Shown here in pieces: positions 57,638 to 64,000 of a stretch of 64,000 nt of DNA. Source of the stretch: DATBHM01 sp963772375. GTDB taxonomy: Bacteria; Actinomycetota; UBA4738; JACQTL01. The notes below the pieces were generated by a model. The model saw only the letters and a program-made list of their open reading frames with translations, had not been told where the DNA came from and ran no database searches. Each line of letters begins with the position of its first letter. The first letter of the stretch is position 1. The translations under genes were made by a program, and so were the position numbers. Location: the NCBI GenBank assembly GCA_963772375.1, contig CAVYXG010000005.1, forward strand, positions 930,001 to 994,000, given 5' to 3'.

Positions 57638-59218
57638 TCAGGGTGCGGACGGGACCGTGGTGGGTGCCGTCGTCGACGGCGACGTGGATGTCCCGGAGGC
57701 CGACGCCGAGGGTCCGCTGGGGCCGGACGGACCCGTCGGGCTCGGCGAGGGCGGTTCGGAGACCGTGGGGGCGGGGGACGGCACGAGCGTCCCGAACTCG
57801 TCCTCGACGACGTGGCGCTCGAGCCGTACGTCTCCGGACTCCGGGAACTGCTGCACCCGGTCGAAGCCGATCAGCGAGCCATCGGTCCGATCGAAGTACA
57901 TGATCTCGGCGGCGAGCGGGATGCCGCCCTCCTGGGAAAACACCCCCGCGCCGGAGCCCCCCGTGCTCCCCACCCGCAGGAACAGGGTTCCGTCCACCTC
58001 GTGGGTCGAGAACTGGTGGTAGTGGCCCGAGATCACGAGCGGCGTCCACCCTGCCGCAGTGCTCGCCTCGACGTCGTTGTGGATCATCACGACGTCGGGG
58101 GGCTGGGGGAGGGCCTCGAGGTCGGCGAGCACGCGGCTCGCGGCGGCCCGGACGAGGTCCGTTCGCTGCTCCTCGTCGGGGATGTGGGATTTGTCCGGGG
58201 TGAAGAACACGTCCCCGACGCCGTAGACGGTGAGCCCGTCCACCGTCGTGGTGGAGCCGTCGAGCACCCTCACGCCCGCGATCCCCCGCAACTGCTGCAC
58301 CAGCGACGCCGAGTCGTGGTTCCCGCGGACGAACAGGTACGGACGGCGGAACAAGGGGACCGAGCTGGTGATGAGGTTCTCGACGGGGGTCCCGAACGAC
58401 GTGAGGTCTCCCGTGTCCATCACGAGATCCACGTCGAACGACCGAGCGATCTCGAGGGCGAACTGCATCCCCAGCGGGGACAGGTGGATGTCGGAGATGT
58501 GGAGCACACGGATCTCGTCTCCGGTGATCAGGGGGTTCGACGTGATCCTGGTGAAGACGCGGGTCGTGCCGTCGAGGATCCGCTGGAGTTCCCCCGAAAA
58601 GCTGTTGATCCGGTCCGTGGCGGTGCGGATCGGCCCGATCAGACCCGGGGCGAGGGCGAGCGATCCGGAGTACGTGGGGGAGAGGAGCGCGGTCGGCCGA
58701 TAGGTCCCCCACGCGAGGGCCTCCCCGCCACCCACCGCGACCAGCGCGGCGATCATCGCCACGGCGACCCGGCGCCACCGCCTCCGGTACGCCACCAGCG
58801 CGAGCAGCAGCGCTCCGGCGAGGCCCGCCAGCAGGACGTGCCATGCGAACGGCGCCATGGCGTGCAGGACGTCACTCCGGACCTCCCCGACCACCTGGTC
58901 GGTGCTGTGCGACTGCACGTAGTCAACGAGGGCCGCGGCATCGACGCTCGAGAGCGTCGCGGCCACCTGGAGTGGACCGACGTGTGTGTCCGCGGAGAGG
59001 CGCCCGAGCGGGGGCAGCGATACCGTCGTCTCGCCCGGACCGAAGTTCGACGACAGGCGAAGCGTGAATGGACCCGATCGAAGGGTGTGCGAGCCCGCCA
59101 CGGACATGCCGATCCACGCACCCGCCAGCCCGATCAGAGCCGGAATCAGGAGTCCTGCGGCGAGCCTTCTGGCCGGTCGGACGAACCCGGCGGGCCGAGC
59201 GTCGTTCGCGGCGCCCAT
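57638..59218 (-). CDS. Membrane-bound metallophosphoesterase
   Basis: The 526-residue product has three membrane helices (about residues 17-38, 125-145, 150-168), an external loop between the first two, and a calcineurin-like phosphatase domain (about 235-450) with IRVLHISDIHLSP (DxH), DLVMDTGDLTS (GDxx), LFVRGNHDSA (GNHD), VVMIHNDVE and LVISGHYHQF (GHxH). All metal-site motifs are present, so it is probably active. The last 40 residues are Ser/Thr/Pro-rich. The substrate is unknown. Confidence 0.88.
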   Translation of the reverse strand: MGAANDARPAGFVRPARRLAAGLLIPALIGLAGAWIGMSVAGSHTLRSGPFTLRLSSNFGPGETTVSLPPLGRLSADTHVGPLQVAATLSSVDAAALVDYVQSHSTDQVVGEVRSDVLHAMAPFAWHVLLAGLAGALLLALVAYRRRWRRVAVAMIAALVAVGGGEALAWGTYRPTALLSPTYSGSLALAPGLIGPIRTATDRINSFSGELQRILDGTTRVFTRITSNPLITGDEIRVLHISDIHLSPLGMQFALEIARSFDVDLVMDTGDLTSFGTPVENLITSSVPLFRRPYLFVRGNHDSASLVQQLRGIAGVRVLDGSTTTVDGLTVYGVGDVFFTPDKSHIPDEEQRTDLVRAAASRVLADLEALPQPPDVVMIHNDVEASTAAGWTPLVISGHYHQFSTHEVDGTLFLRVGSTGGSGAGVFSQEGGIPLAAEIMYFDRTDGSLIGFDRVQQFPESGDVRLERHVVEDEFGTLVPSPAPTVSEPPSPSPTGPSGPSGPSASASGTSTSPSTTAPTTVPSAP

Positions 59219-59340
59219 CACACCCAGCGTAGCCGCGGCCGCGGCGGAGCGAGCCGACGCCGACACGCCCTGACGAGATCTGGAGGCTGCCGTTCAGGCA
59301 CTGTCCTAGGCTGGGGCCTCGAGCGATGGAAGGAGGACTC

Positions 59341-60000
59341 ATGCGGACTGTGCATTGGGCGCTCTCCCAGCGTGCCGTGCCCTCGGGGGTGCGAGAGGTC
59401 GTGGTCGTCGCCCTCGTTGCACTCGCGCTGTTCCTTGTCCCGGCCGGCGTCCGAGCGGCGAGCTCTCTCGTGACGATCGCGGGCCCCGGCGGGGTCGGGA
59501 AGGCGCATGTCGCCCACGGCAAGCTCCTCGTCGGGGACGGACGCGGACCGCTCACGATCGACGGCCATGTGAACGTGTCGGCGGGAGCGCCGATCCTGGT
59601 GACGGACGCCCCGTCGAAGCCCATCACGCTGGTGGAGAAGGAGCAGCTGCAGCCGAACACGGTCGCGACCGGCGGCATCGTCTACACGGTGCCACCCGGA
59701 AAGCGGTTGGTGGTCGAGACGGCCTCCGTGGAGTTCGACGTTCCGGCGACAGAGCATCCGAGTTCCTTTGTGGGCCTCACCCGTTCAGAGGGCCCGAACG
59801 CAACGTTCCGCCTCGAGGTCCCTCTGGTCGCCCAGGGACAACGAACGGGCACGTCGTTCTGGGCCGGGACCGTGAGCGCGAGGGTATATGTCGAGCCGGG
59901 CCAACAGGTCCTCAGCTCCTTCGGTCGCGATGCGTCGAGCGGTACCGCCGGAGCAATCCTCAGCGTCTCGGGATACCTGGTTCCGGCGGGACCCGCCTAG
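59341..60000 (+). CDS. Secreted hypothetical protein, 219 aa
   Basis: GGAGG is 6 bases upstream of ATG 59341; TAGGCT near 59309 is a possible -10. The signal peptide (VVVVALVALALFLVPAGVRA) leads to a beta-rich domain with GKLLVGDGRGPLTIDGHV and VYTVPPGKRLVVETASVEFD, then AILSVSGYLVP. The pattern is common among secreted actinobacterial proteins of unknown role. It ends three bases before a convergent gene. Confidence 0.65.
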   Translation: MRTVHWALSQRAVPSGVREVVVVALVALALFLVPAGVRAASSLVTIAGPGGVGKAHVAHGKLLVGDGRGPLTIDGHVNVSAGAPILVTDAPSKPITLVEKEQLQPNTVATGGIVYTVPPGKRLVVETASVEFDVPATEHPSSFVGLTRSEGPNATFRLEVPLVAQGQRTGTSFWAGTVSARVYVEPGQQVLSSFGRDASSGTAGAILSVSGYLVPAGPA

Positions 60001-60003
60001 CGG

Positions 60004-60384
60004 CTACTCCTTCGGCGCGGGGAGGGTCATGCCCTCGGGGAGCTCGAGCTCCTGGACCGGGTGGACGCTTACCGCGCCGTAGCGGACGTCGGGGAGCCTC
60101 GCGGCGGCCTCGAGTGCCTCCTCGTCCGTGCAGTCGATCTCGTAGTAGCCGCCCAGGAACTCCTTGGTCTCGGCGTACGGGCCGTCGGTGACCTGGGTCT
60201 CGCCGTCGCGGACCCGGACGGTCTTGGCCACCGGCAGGAGCGGATCGCCCACGACGAACCACCCCTTGTCCATCAGCCACTGCGTGTACTGGAAGTACTC
60301 GGCGAACAGGCCCTGCTGCGCCTCCTGCGACATCTGCGCCCAGGCCTCGCCGTTCGTCCAGATGACCAGCATGTGCTTGCCCAT
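60004..60384 (-). CDS. DGPF/YCII-related protein
   Basis: The 126-residue product has the DGPF signature VTDGPYAETKEFLGGYYEID and a YCII-like fold. Genes of this type are the usual genomic partners of ECF42 sigma factors. It lies 26 bases after the second DGPF gene on the same strand and must share its ECF42-type promoter. Biochemical function of the family is unknown; a role in stress or small-molecule handling is often assumed. Confidence 0.85.
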   Translation of the reverse strand: MGKHMLVIWTNGEAWAQMSQEAQQGLFAEYFQYTQWLMDKGWFVVGDPLLPVAKTVRVRDGETQVTDGPYAETKEFLGGYYEIDCTDEEALEAAARLPDVRYGAVSVHPVQELELPEGMTLPAPKE

Positions 60385-60410
60385 GTCGGTGCTTCGCTCC
60401 TCTCGTGCAG

Positions 60411-60761
60411 TCAGCCGTTGTCCACGACCGGGCGAACCTCGATGGTGCCGCGCTGGGCGGCGGGGATGCGGGAGGCCGCCTCGATGGCCTGGTCCAGGTC
60501 GTCGCACTCGATCAGGTAGATCCCGCCGAGCTGCTCCTTGGTCTCGACGAACGGGCCGTCGGTGGTTGTCGTCCGGCCGTTCTCGACCCTGACGCAAGTC
60601 GCCGACGAGGCCGAGGCGAGCTCCTCGCCGCCGCGGTTCCAGTCGCGCTCGCCGAGCCACTCGCCGAACGCCCGGTACTGGCCGTAGACGGCCCGCTTCT
60701 CCTCGTCCGACACGGAGTCCCAGCCGCTCTCGTCGGCGTAGATGAGCAGTGCGTACTTCAC
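60411..60761 (-). CDS. DGPF/YCII-related protein, first gene of the pair
   Basis: GTG 60761 has GGGAGGAGG 8 bases upstream. The 116 residues include TTDGPFVETKEQLGGIYLIE and AIEAASRIPAAQRGTIEVRP, a clear DGPF domain. It is directly downstream of the third TGTCGA-N17-CGTC promoter. The two neighbouring DGPF proteins differ enough to form a heteromer or act on different ligands. Confidence 0.88.
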   Translation of the reverse strand: MKYALLIYADESGWDSVSDEEKRAVYGQYRAFGEWLGERDWNRGGEELASASSATCVRVENGRTTTTDGPFVETKEQLGGIYLIECDDLDQAIEAASRIPAAQRGTIEVRPVVDNG

Positions 60762-60811
60762 GGCATCGCCTCCTCCCGAGCGGGCACCCCACCGGCGCCG
60801 CTCACCCTACC

Positions 60812-60838
60812 GACGAACGCGAGCTCGGGAAATCGACA
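60812..60838 (-). promoter_or_regulatory. ECF42-type promoter of the DGPF operon
   Basis: TGTCGA (60838-60833) and CGTC (60815-60812) are separated by 17 bases. The -10 environment GTTCGTCGGTAGGGTGAGCG is identical to the sigma-gene promoter. Confidence 0.75.
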
Positions 60839-60915
60839 CGCGTAAGCGTCCGGATGGCCAGCGGCGAAGACCTCGTCAGCCGGCTCCTCGCCGCGAGCGC
60901 GTACGCCTGCGGCGG

Positions 60916-60921
60916 TAGGCT
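60916..60921 (+). promoter_or_regulatory. -10-like box TAGGCT of the acyl-CoA dehydrogenase operon
   Basis: TAGGCT ends 7 bases before GTG 60929, which suggests a leaderless transcript. No clear -35 is seen. Confidence 0.4.
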
Positions 60922-60928
60922 ACGGATC

Positions 60929-62101
60929 GTGCCGAAGCCTCCTCTCGATCCGCTCGACTTCCTCGACGTCGACGCGCTGCTGTCCGACGAGGAACGCGAC
61001 GTCCGGGACACGGTTCGCTCGTTCGTCCACAAGCGCGTGCTGCCTGGGATCGCGGAGTGGTTCGAAGAGGCGACGTTCCCGAAGGAGGTCGCGACCGAGC
61101 TCGGGGCGCTCGGGCTGCTCGGGATGCACCTCGAGGGGTACGGCTGCGCCGGTGCCAACGCCGTGCAGTACGGCCTCGCCTGCATGGAGCTCGAGGCAGG
61201 CGACTCCGGGTTCCGTTCCTTCGTCAGCGTCCAGGGGTCGCTCGCGATGTTCCCGATCTGGAAGTACGGATCCGAGGAGCAGAAGCGGCAGTGGCTCCCG
61301 CGCATGGCCGCGGGCGAGTTCGTCGGTTGCTTCGGCCTCACCGAGCCCGACTCCGGCAGCGATCCCGGTTCCATGCGGACGTGGGCGAAGCGGGACGGCG
61401 ACGACTGGGTCCTGCAGGGCTCGAAGATGTGGATCACCTCCGGCGGCATCGCCGACGTCGCCATCGTGTGGGCGCGCACCGACGAGGGCGTTCGCGGGTT
61501 CATCGTCCCCACCGGCACGCCGGGGTTCAGCACCAAGGACGTCGCCAAGAAGCTCTCGCTCCGCGCCTCCGTCACCTCCGAGCTGATCCTCGACGGCGTC
61601 CGCCTTCCCGCCGACGCCGTTCTCCCTGGCGTCACCGGCCTCAAGGGCCCGCTGTCGTGTCTGTCCGAGGCCCGCTACGGCATCGTGTGGGGCGCCATGG
61701 GCGCCGCCCGCGCCTGCTTCGAGTCCGCGCTCGAGTACTCCAAGACCCGCGAGCAGTTCGGCAAGCCCATCGGCGCCTTCCAGCTCACCCAGCAGAAGCT
61801 CGCGAACATGCTGGTCGAGCTCAACAAGGGCGCCCTGGTCGCCCTGCACCTCGGCCGCATGAAGGACGAGGGACGTGTCCGACCGGAGCAGGTCAGCGTC
61901 GGGAAGCTGAACAACGTCCGCGAGGCCCTGAAGATCGCCCGCGAGGCCCGCACGATCCTCGGCGCCAACGGCATCACGCTCGAGTACCCGGTCCTCCGCC
62001 ACGCGAACAACCTGGAGTCGGTCCTCACCTACGAGGGAACCTCCGAGGTCCACTCGCTCGTGATCGGCGAGGCCGTCACCGGCCTGCGCGCGTTCGACTG
62101 A
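60929..62101 (+). CDS. Acyl-CoA dehydrogenase, glutaryl-CoA dehydrogenase-like
   Basis: The 390-residue flavoprotein has VQYGLACMELEAGDSGFRSF, GCFGLTEPDSGSDPGSMRT, GSKMWITSGGIADVAIVWAR, ARYGIVWGAMGAARACFESA and the C-terminal LTYEGTSEVHSLVIGEAV, with the catalytic Glu in YEGT. The SGFRSFVSVQGSL and MFPIWKYGSEEQK segments match the glutaryl-CoA dehydrogenase group. GTG 60929 gives the family length. It is followed with a one-base overlap by an enoyl-CoA hydratase, so a lysine or tryptophan breakdown step, or related acid degradation, is likely. Confidence 0.88.
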   Translation: MPKPPLDPLDFLDVDALLSDEERDVRDTVRSFVHKRVLPGIAEWFEEATFPKEVATELGALGLLGMHLEGYGCAGANAVQYGLACMELEAGDSGFRSFVSVQGSLAMFPIWKYGSEEQKRQWLPRMAAGEFVGCFGLTEPDSGSDPGSMRTWAKRDGDDWVLQGSKMWITSGGIADVAIVWARTDEGVRGFIVPTGTPGFSTKDVAKKLSLRASVTSELILDGVRLPADAVLPGVTGLKGPLSCLSEARYGIVWGAMGAARACFESALEYSKTREQFGKPIGAFQLTQQKLANMLVELNKGALVALHLGRMKDEGRVRPEQVSVGKLNNVREALKIAREARTILGANGITLEYPVLRHANNLESVLTYEGTSEVHSLVIGEAVTGLRAFD

Positions 62102-62925
62102 TGCCCTTCCGCGCCTCCGCCACGTTCACCGACGACTGGGAGAACTTCCGGTTCGACGTCGACGACGGCGTCGCCACCGTCACCCTCGACCGCCCCGAAC
62201 GGCTGAACGCCCTCACCCTCGACGTCTACGCCGACCTCCGCGACCTGTTCACCGAGCTGCCCCACCGCGACGACGTCCGCGCGGTCATCCTCACCGGAAC
62301 CGGCCGGGGGTTCTGCTCGGGCGGCGACGTCGAGGAGATCATCGGCGCCCTCCTCGAACAGGACACCCACCGCACGATGGAGTTCACGCGCATGACCGGC
62401 GCGGTCGTCCAGCGCATGCGGGAATGCCCCATCCCCATCGTCGCCGCGGTCAACGGCGTCGCCGCCGGCGCCGGCGCCGTCCTCGCCCTGGCGGCCGACT
62501 TCCGCCTGCTCGCGCAGTCGGCCGCGTTCGAGTTCCTGTTCACCAAGGTCGGGCTGGCCGGCGCGGACATGGGCGCGGCGTACCTGCTGCCGAGAATGAT
62601 CGGCCTGGGCCGCGCCACCGAGCTCCTCATGCTCGGCCACCGCACCGATGCCGACGAGGCCTGCTCGATCGGCCTCGCCAACACCGTCGTCGAGGACGGC
62701 CGCCTGATGGACGAGGCCCGCAAGCTGGCCACCACCCTCGCGACCGGTCCCGCGGCCGCCTACGCCGCCACCAAGCTCCTGCTCACACGGGAACAGGACG
62801 TCGACCTCGGTAGCGCCATCGAGCTCGAGGCCGCCGCCCAGGCGCTGCTCATGCGGAGCTCGGACCACGCGGAGTTCCACCGCGCCTTCAGAGCCAAGCG
62901 CCCCCCGGAATGGACCGGCCGGTGA
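62101..62925 (+). CDS. Enoyl-CoA hydratase/isomerase family protein
   Basis: The 274-residue product has VTLDRPERLNALTLDVYADL, GRGFCSGGDVEEI (oxyanion loop), VAAVNGVAAGAGAVLALAAD and FLFTKVGLAGADMGAAYLLP. The crotonase fold is complete. One catalytic Glu position is replaced by Ala/Gly (LAGADMG), so the enzyme may be an isomerase or thioesterase rather than a hydratase. It is translated with its neighbours (1-base overlap before, 4 after). Confidence 0.85.
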   Translation: MPFRASATFTDDWENFRFDVDDGVATVTLDRPERLNALTLDVYADLRDLFTELPHRDDVRAVILTGTGRGFCSGGDVEEIIGALLEQDTHRTMEFTRMTGAVVQRMRECPIPIVAAVNGVAAGAGAVLALAADFRLLAQSAAFEFLFTKVGLAGADMGAAYLLPRMIGLGRATELLMLGHRTDADEACSIGLANTVVEDGRLMDEARKLATTLATGPAAAYAATKLLLTREQDVDLGSAIELEAAAQALLMRSSDHAEFHRAFRAKRPPEWTGR

Positions 62926-63332
62926 CCGGCCCCCACGAGCTGGTCAACCCGCCGTCGCTCGCCAAGCCGTCGGGGTTCAGCCACGCGGTCGTGGCGGCCG
63001 AAGGCCGAACCGTCTACCTGGCCGGCCAGACCGGCCACCGCGCGGACGGAACGCTTGCCGGCGCCACGCTGATCGAGCAGTTCGACCAGGCCCTGCAGAA
63101 TGTCGCGGCCGCCCTCACTGCCGCCGGCGCCGAGCCCGAGCACCTGGTCCGCGTCGACATCTACGTCATCGACGCGGCCGACTACCGCGGCCGCCTCCGC
63201 GCGCTGGGCGAATCCTGGCGAAGGCACATCGGCTCGCACTACCCGGCGGTGGCGCTGTTCGAGATCGCCGGCCTCTTCGACCCCGACGCCCGCGTCGAGC
63301 TGGTCGGGACGGCCGTCGTCCCGTCGGACTGA
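62922..63332 (+). CDS. RidA-family protein
   Basis: GTG 62922 overlaps the hydratase stop (GTGA); ATG 62910 is an alternative. The 136-residue product has VVAAEGRTVYLAGQTGHRAD, FDQALQNVAAALTAAGAEPE, VRVDIYVID and HYPAVALFEIAGLFDPDARV, clear YjgF/RidA features. The Arg that binds the carboxylate of imino acids in true RidA lies in the usual late position (ARVELV). In this operon it may remove a reactive enamine from amino-acid or acyl-CoA breakdown. Confidence 0.85.
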   Translation: MTGPHELVNPPSLAKPSGFSHAVVAAEGRTVYLAGQTGHRADGTLAGATLIEQFDQALQNVAAALTAAGAEPEHLVRVDIYVIDAADYRGRLRALGESWRRHIGSHYPAVALFEIAGLFDPDARVELVGTAVVPSD

Positions 63333-63366
63333 CCGGCCCGGCCGATCACGGCCGGACGAATCTGCG

Positions 63367-63372
63367 TATAAC
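63367..63372 (+). promoter_or_regulatory. -10-like box TATAAC
   Basis: TATAAC ends 7 bases before ATG 63380, again a leaderless arrangement. Confidence 0.4.
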
Positions 63373-63379
63373 CAGACCG

Positions 63380-63607
63380 ATGCCGAGGAGGTCCCGCTCG
63401 TCCCGCCACACGCGGGCGCTCAACACGGGCGCGGTCCGGGTGCTGGCTACCGGCCCACGGGGCCTGGGCGGTACGGTGTGGTCGCCCGACGGCTCGCTCC
63501 TCGAGCCGCTCGGCTCGCGCGGCTCGTGGATCTTCGTCGACGGGAACGGGAATCGCGCGAAGCTGGTACCCGTGGACGACGAGCTGCCGTTCGACTGGGG
63601 GACGTGA
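63380..63607 (+). CDS. Small hypothetical protein, 75 aa
   Basis: The basic N-terminus (PRRSRSSRHTRALNTG) is followed by a beta-rich part (GGTVWSPDGSLLEPLGS, WIFVDGNGNRAKLVPVDDEL). It has no signal or membrane helix. The leaderless -10 box and coding composition support it. No family is recognised. Confidence 0.55.
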   Translation: MPRRSRSSRHTRALNTGAVRVLATGPRGLGGTVWSPDGSLLEPLGSRGSWIFVDGNGNRAKLVPVDDELPFDWGT

Positions 63608-63629
63608 TGACGACGGTGGGGCACTGAGG

Positions 63630-64000
63630 ATGGCCAAGGGCGTGAGGCCGCCGTCCGGGTCCTCGTACGGCCGTCCCGGGCGGGTCATGCAACCGGCCCG
63701 GCCCGGCTACGCGCGCACCACGACGGACCGGCCGGAGCCGCCGGAGGAGCTCTCCGGGCACGACCCGCACATGGCCCCGCGCAAGGGCCTCGGTCCGGGC
63801 GGCGGCGTCGTGGCGGCCGCGCGCACGCCATTCCTGCTGGCGCGGTTCCCGGGGATCGCGTTCGCGGTGTTCACGGCGGCGCTGATCCTCGGCGTGGCCA
63901 CGGCGGCCAGTCCGCTGTTCCTGTCCTCGGCCTCGACGGCCGCGATCCGCCAGGTCACCGCAGGTTCGACGGCGATCCCGGCCCTGTCGATCTCCACCTA
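63630..64000 (+). CDS. Start of a large membrane protein, possibly FtsX-like ABC permease (cut by window edge)
   Basis: ATG 63630 opens a frame without stop to the end of the window. After about 70 residues of Pro/Arg-rich cytoplasmic tail comes one membrane helix (IAFAVFTAALILGVATAASP) and an external part beginning LFLSSASTAAIRQVTAG. This helix-plus-LFLSSA pattern is common at the start of actinobacterial FtsX-type permeases. The identification is tentative because only about 123 residues are visible. Confidence 0.5.
   Translation, partial: MAKGVRPPSGSSYGRPGRVMQPARPGYARTTTDRPEPPEELSGHDPHMAPRKGLGPGGGVVAAARTPFLLARFPGIAFAVFTAALILGVATAASPLFLSSASTAAIRQVTAGSTAIPALSIST

Overview
The window is high-GC DNA, very dense in genes, with GTG and TTG starts, many 4-base ATGA/GTGA stop-start overlaps, -10-like TAGGCT boxes placed a few bases upstream of start codons (leaderless style), Tat signal peptides and Crp, ECF sigma and class III cyclase families. 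This fits an actinobacterium, probably an uncultured soil lineage; the species cannot be fixed from sequence alone. No rRNA, tRNA or CRISPR array was found.

Layout. 0-5.3 kb: cyclic-nucleotide regulators (a cNMP-domain fragment and a Crp-family protein), three CRP-like palindromes, a tiny lysine-rich protein, then molybdenum cofactor genes (moaA and a MogA-XdhC fusion) and an MreB-like actin. 5.4-15.6 kb: four secreted phosphoesterases of the phospholipase C/acid phosphatase type, a lipoprotein, a seven-repeat exported protein and an ABC-2 exporter. 15.6-22 kb: a KamA-like radical SAM enzyme and a divergent operon that resembles a methylamine dehydrogenase (mau) cluster: MauE, a Tat-exported Cys-rich MauA-like protein, a MauD-like thioredoxin, a membrane protein, a hypothetical and a beta-propeller. 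22-36.9 kb: catabolic and repair genes (FAH hydrolase, threonine dehydrogenase plus 2-amino-3-ketobutyrate CoA ligase, AlkD, deacetylase, GAF histidine kinase, aquaporin) with fragments of an aldo/keto reductase and a histidine kinase.

36.9-44.7 kb is a disturbed zone: an IS110-family element sits between a response regulator and an NHL protein that both lack their 5' ends, followed by decayed repeat-protein and metallo-beta-lactamase genes, with intact GlxA-type regulator, peptide-binding lipoprotein and DoxX genes in between. 44.7-55.7 kb carries surface proteins, trpB2, an acetyltransferase, an ApbE/ferric-reductase-like pair, and two class III cyclase genes sharing a 1,053-bp block that I find to differ at one base, although the sequence just outside it differs by about 16 percent. 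The full copy lies near a HEPN-MNT toxin-antitoxin pair; the truncated copy lies beside a HEPN remnant.

55.7-64 kb holds an apparent ECF42 sigma-factor regulon: the sigma gene, a glyoxalase-fold gene and a pair of DGPF/YCII genes each have the same TGTCGA-N17-CGTC promoter. It is followed by a metallophosphoesterase, a secreted protein, an acyl-CoA dehydrogenase/enoyl-CoA hydratase/RidA operon and the start of a membrane protein cut by the window edge.
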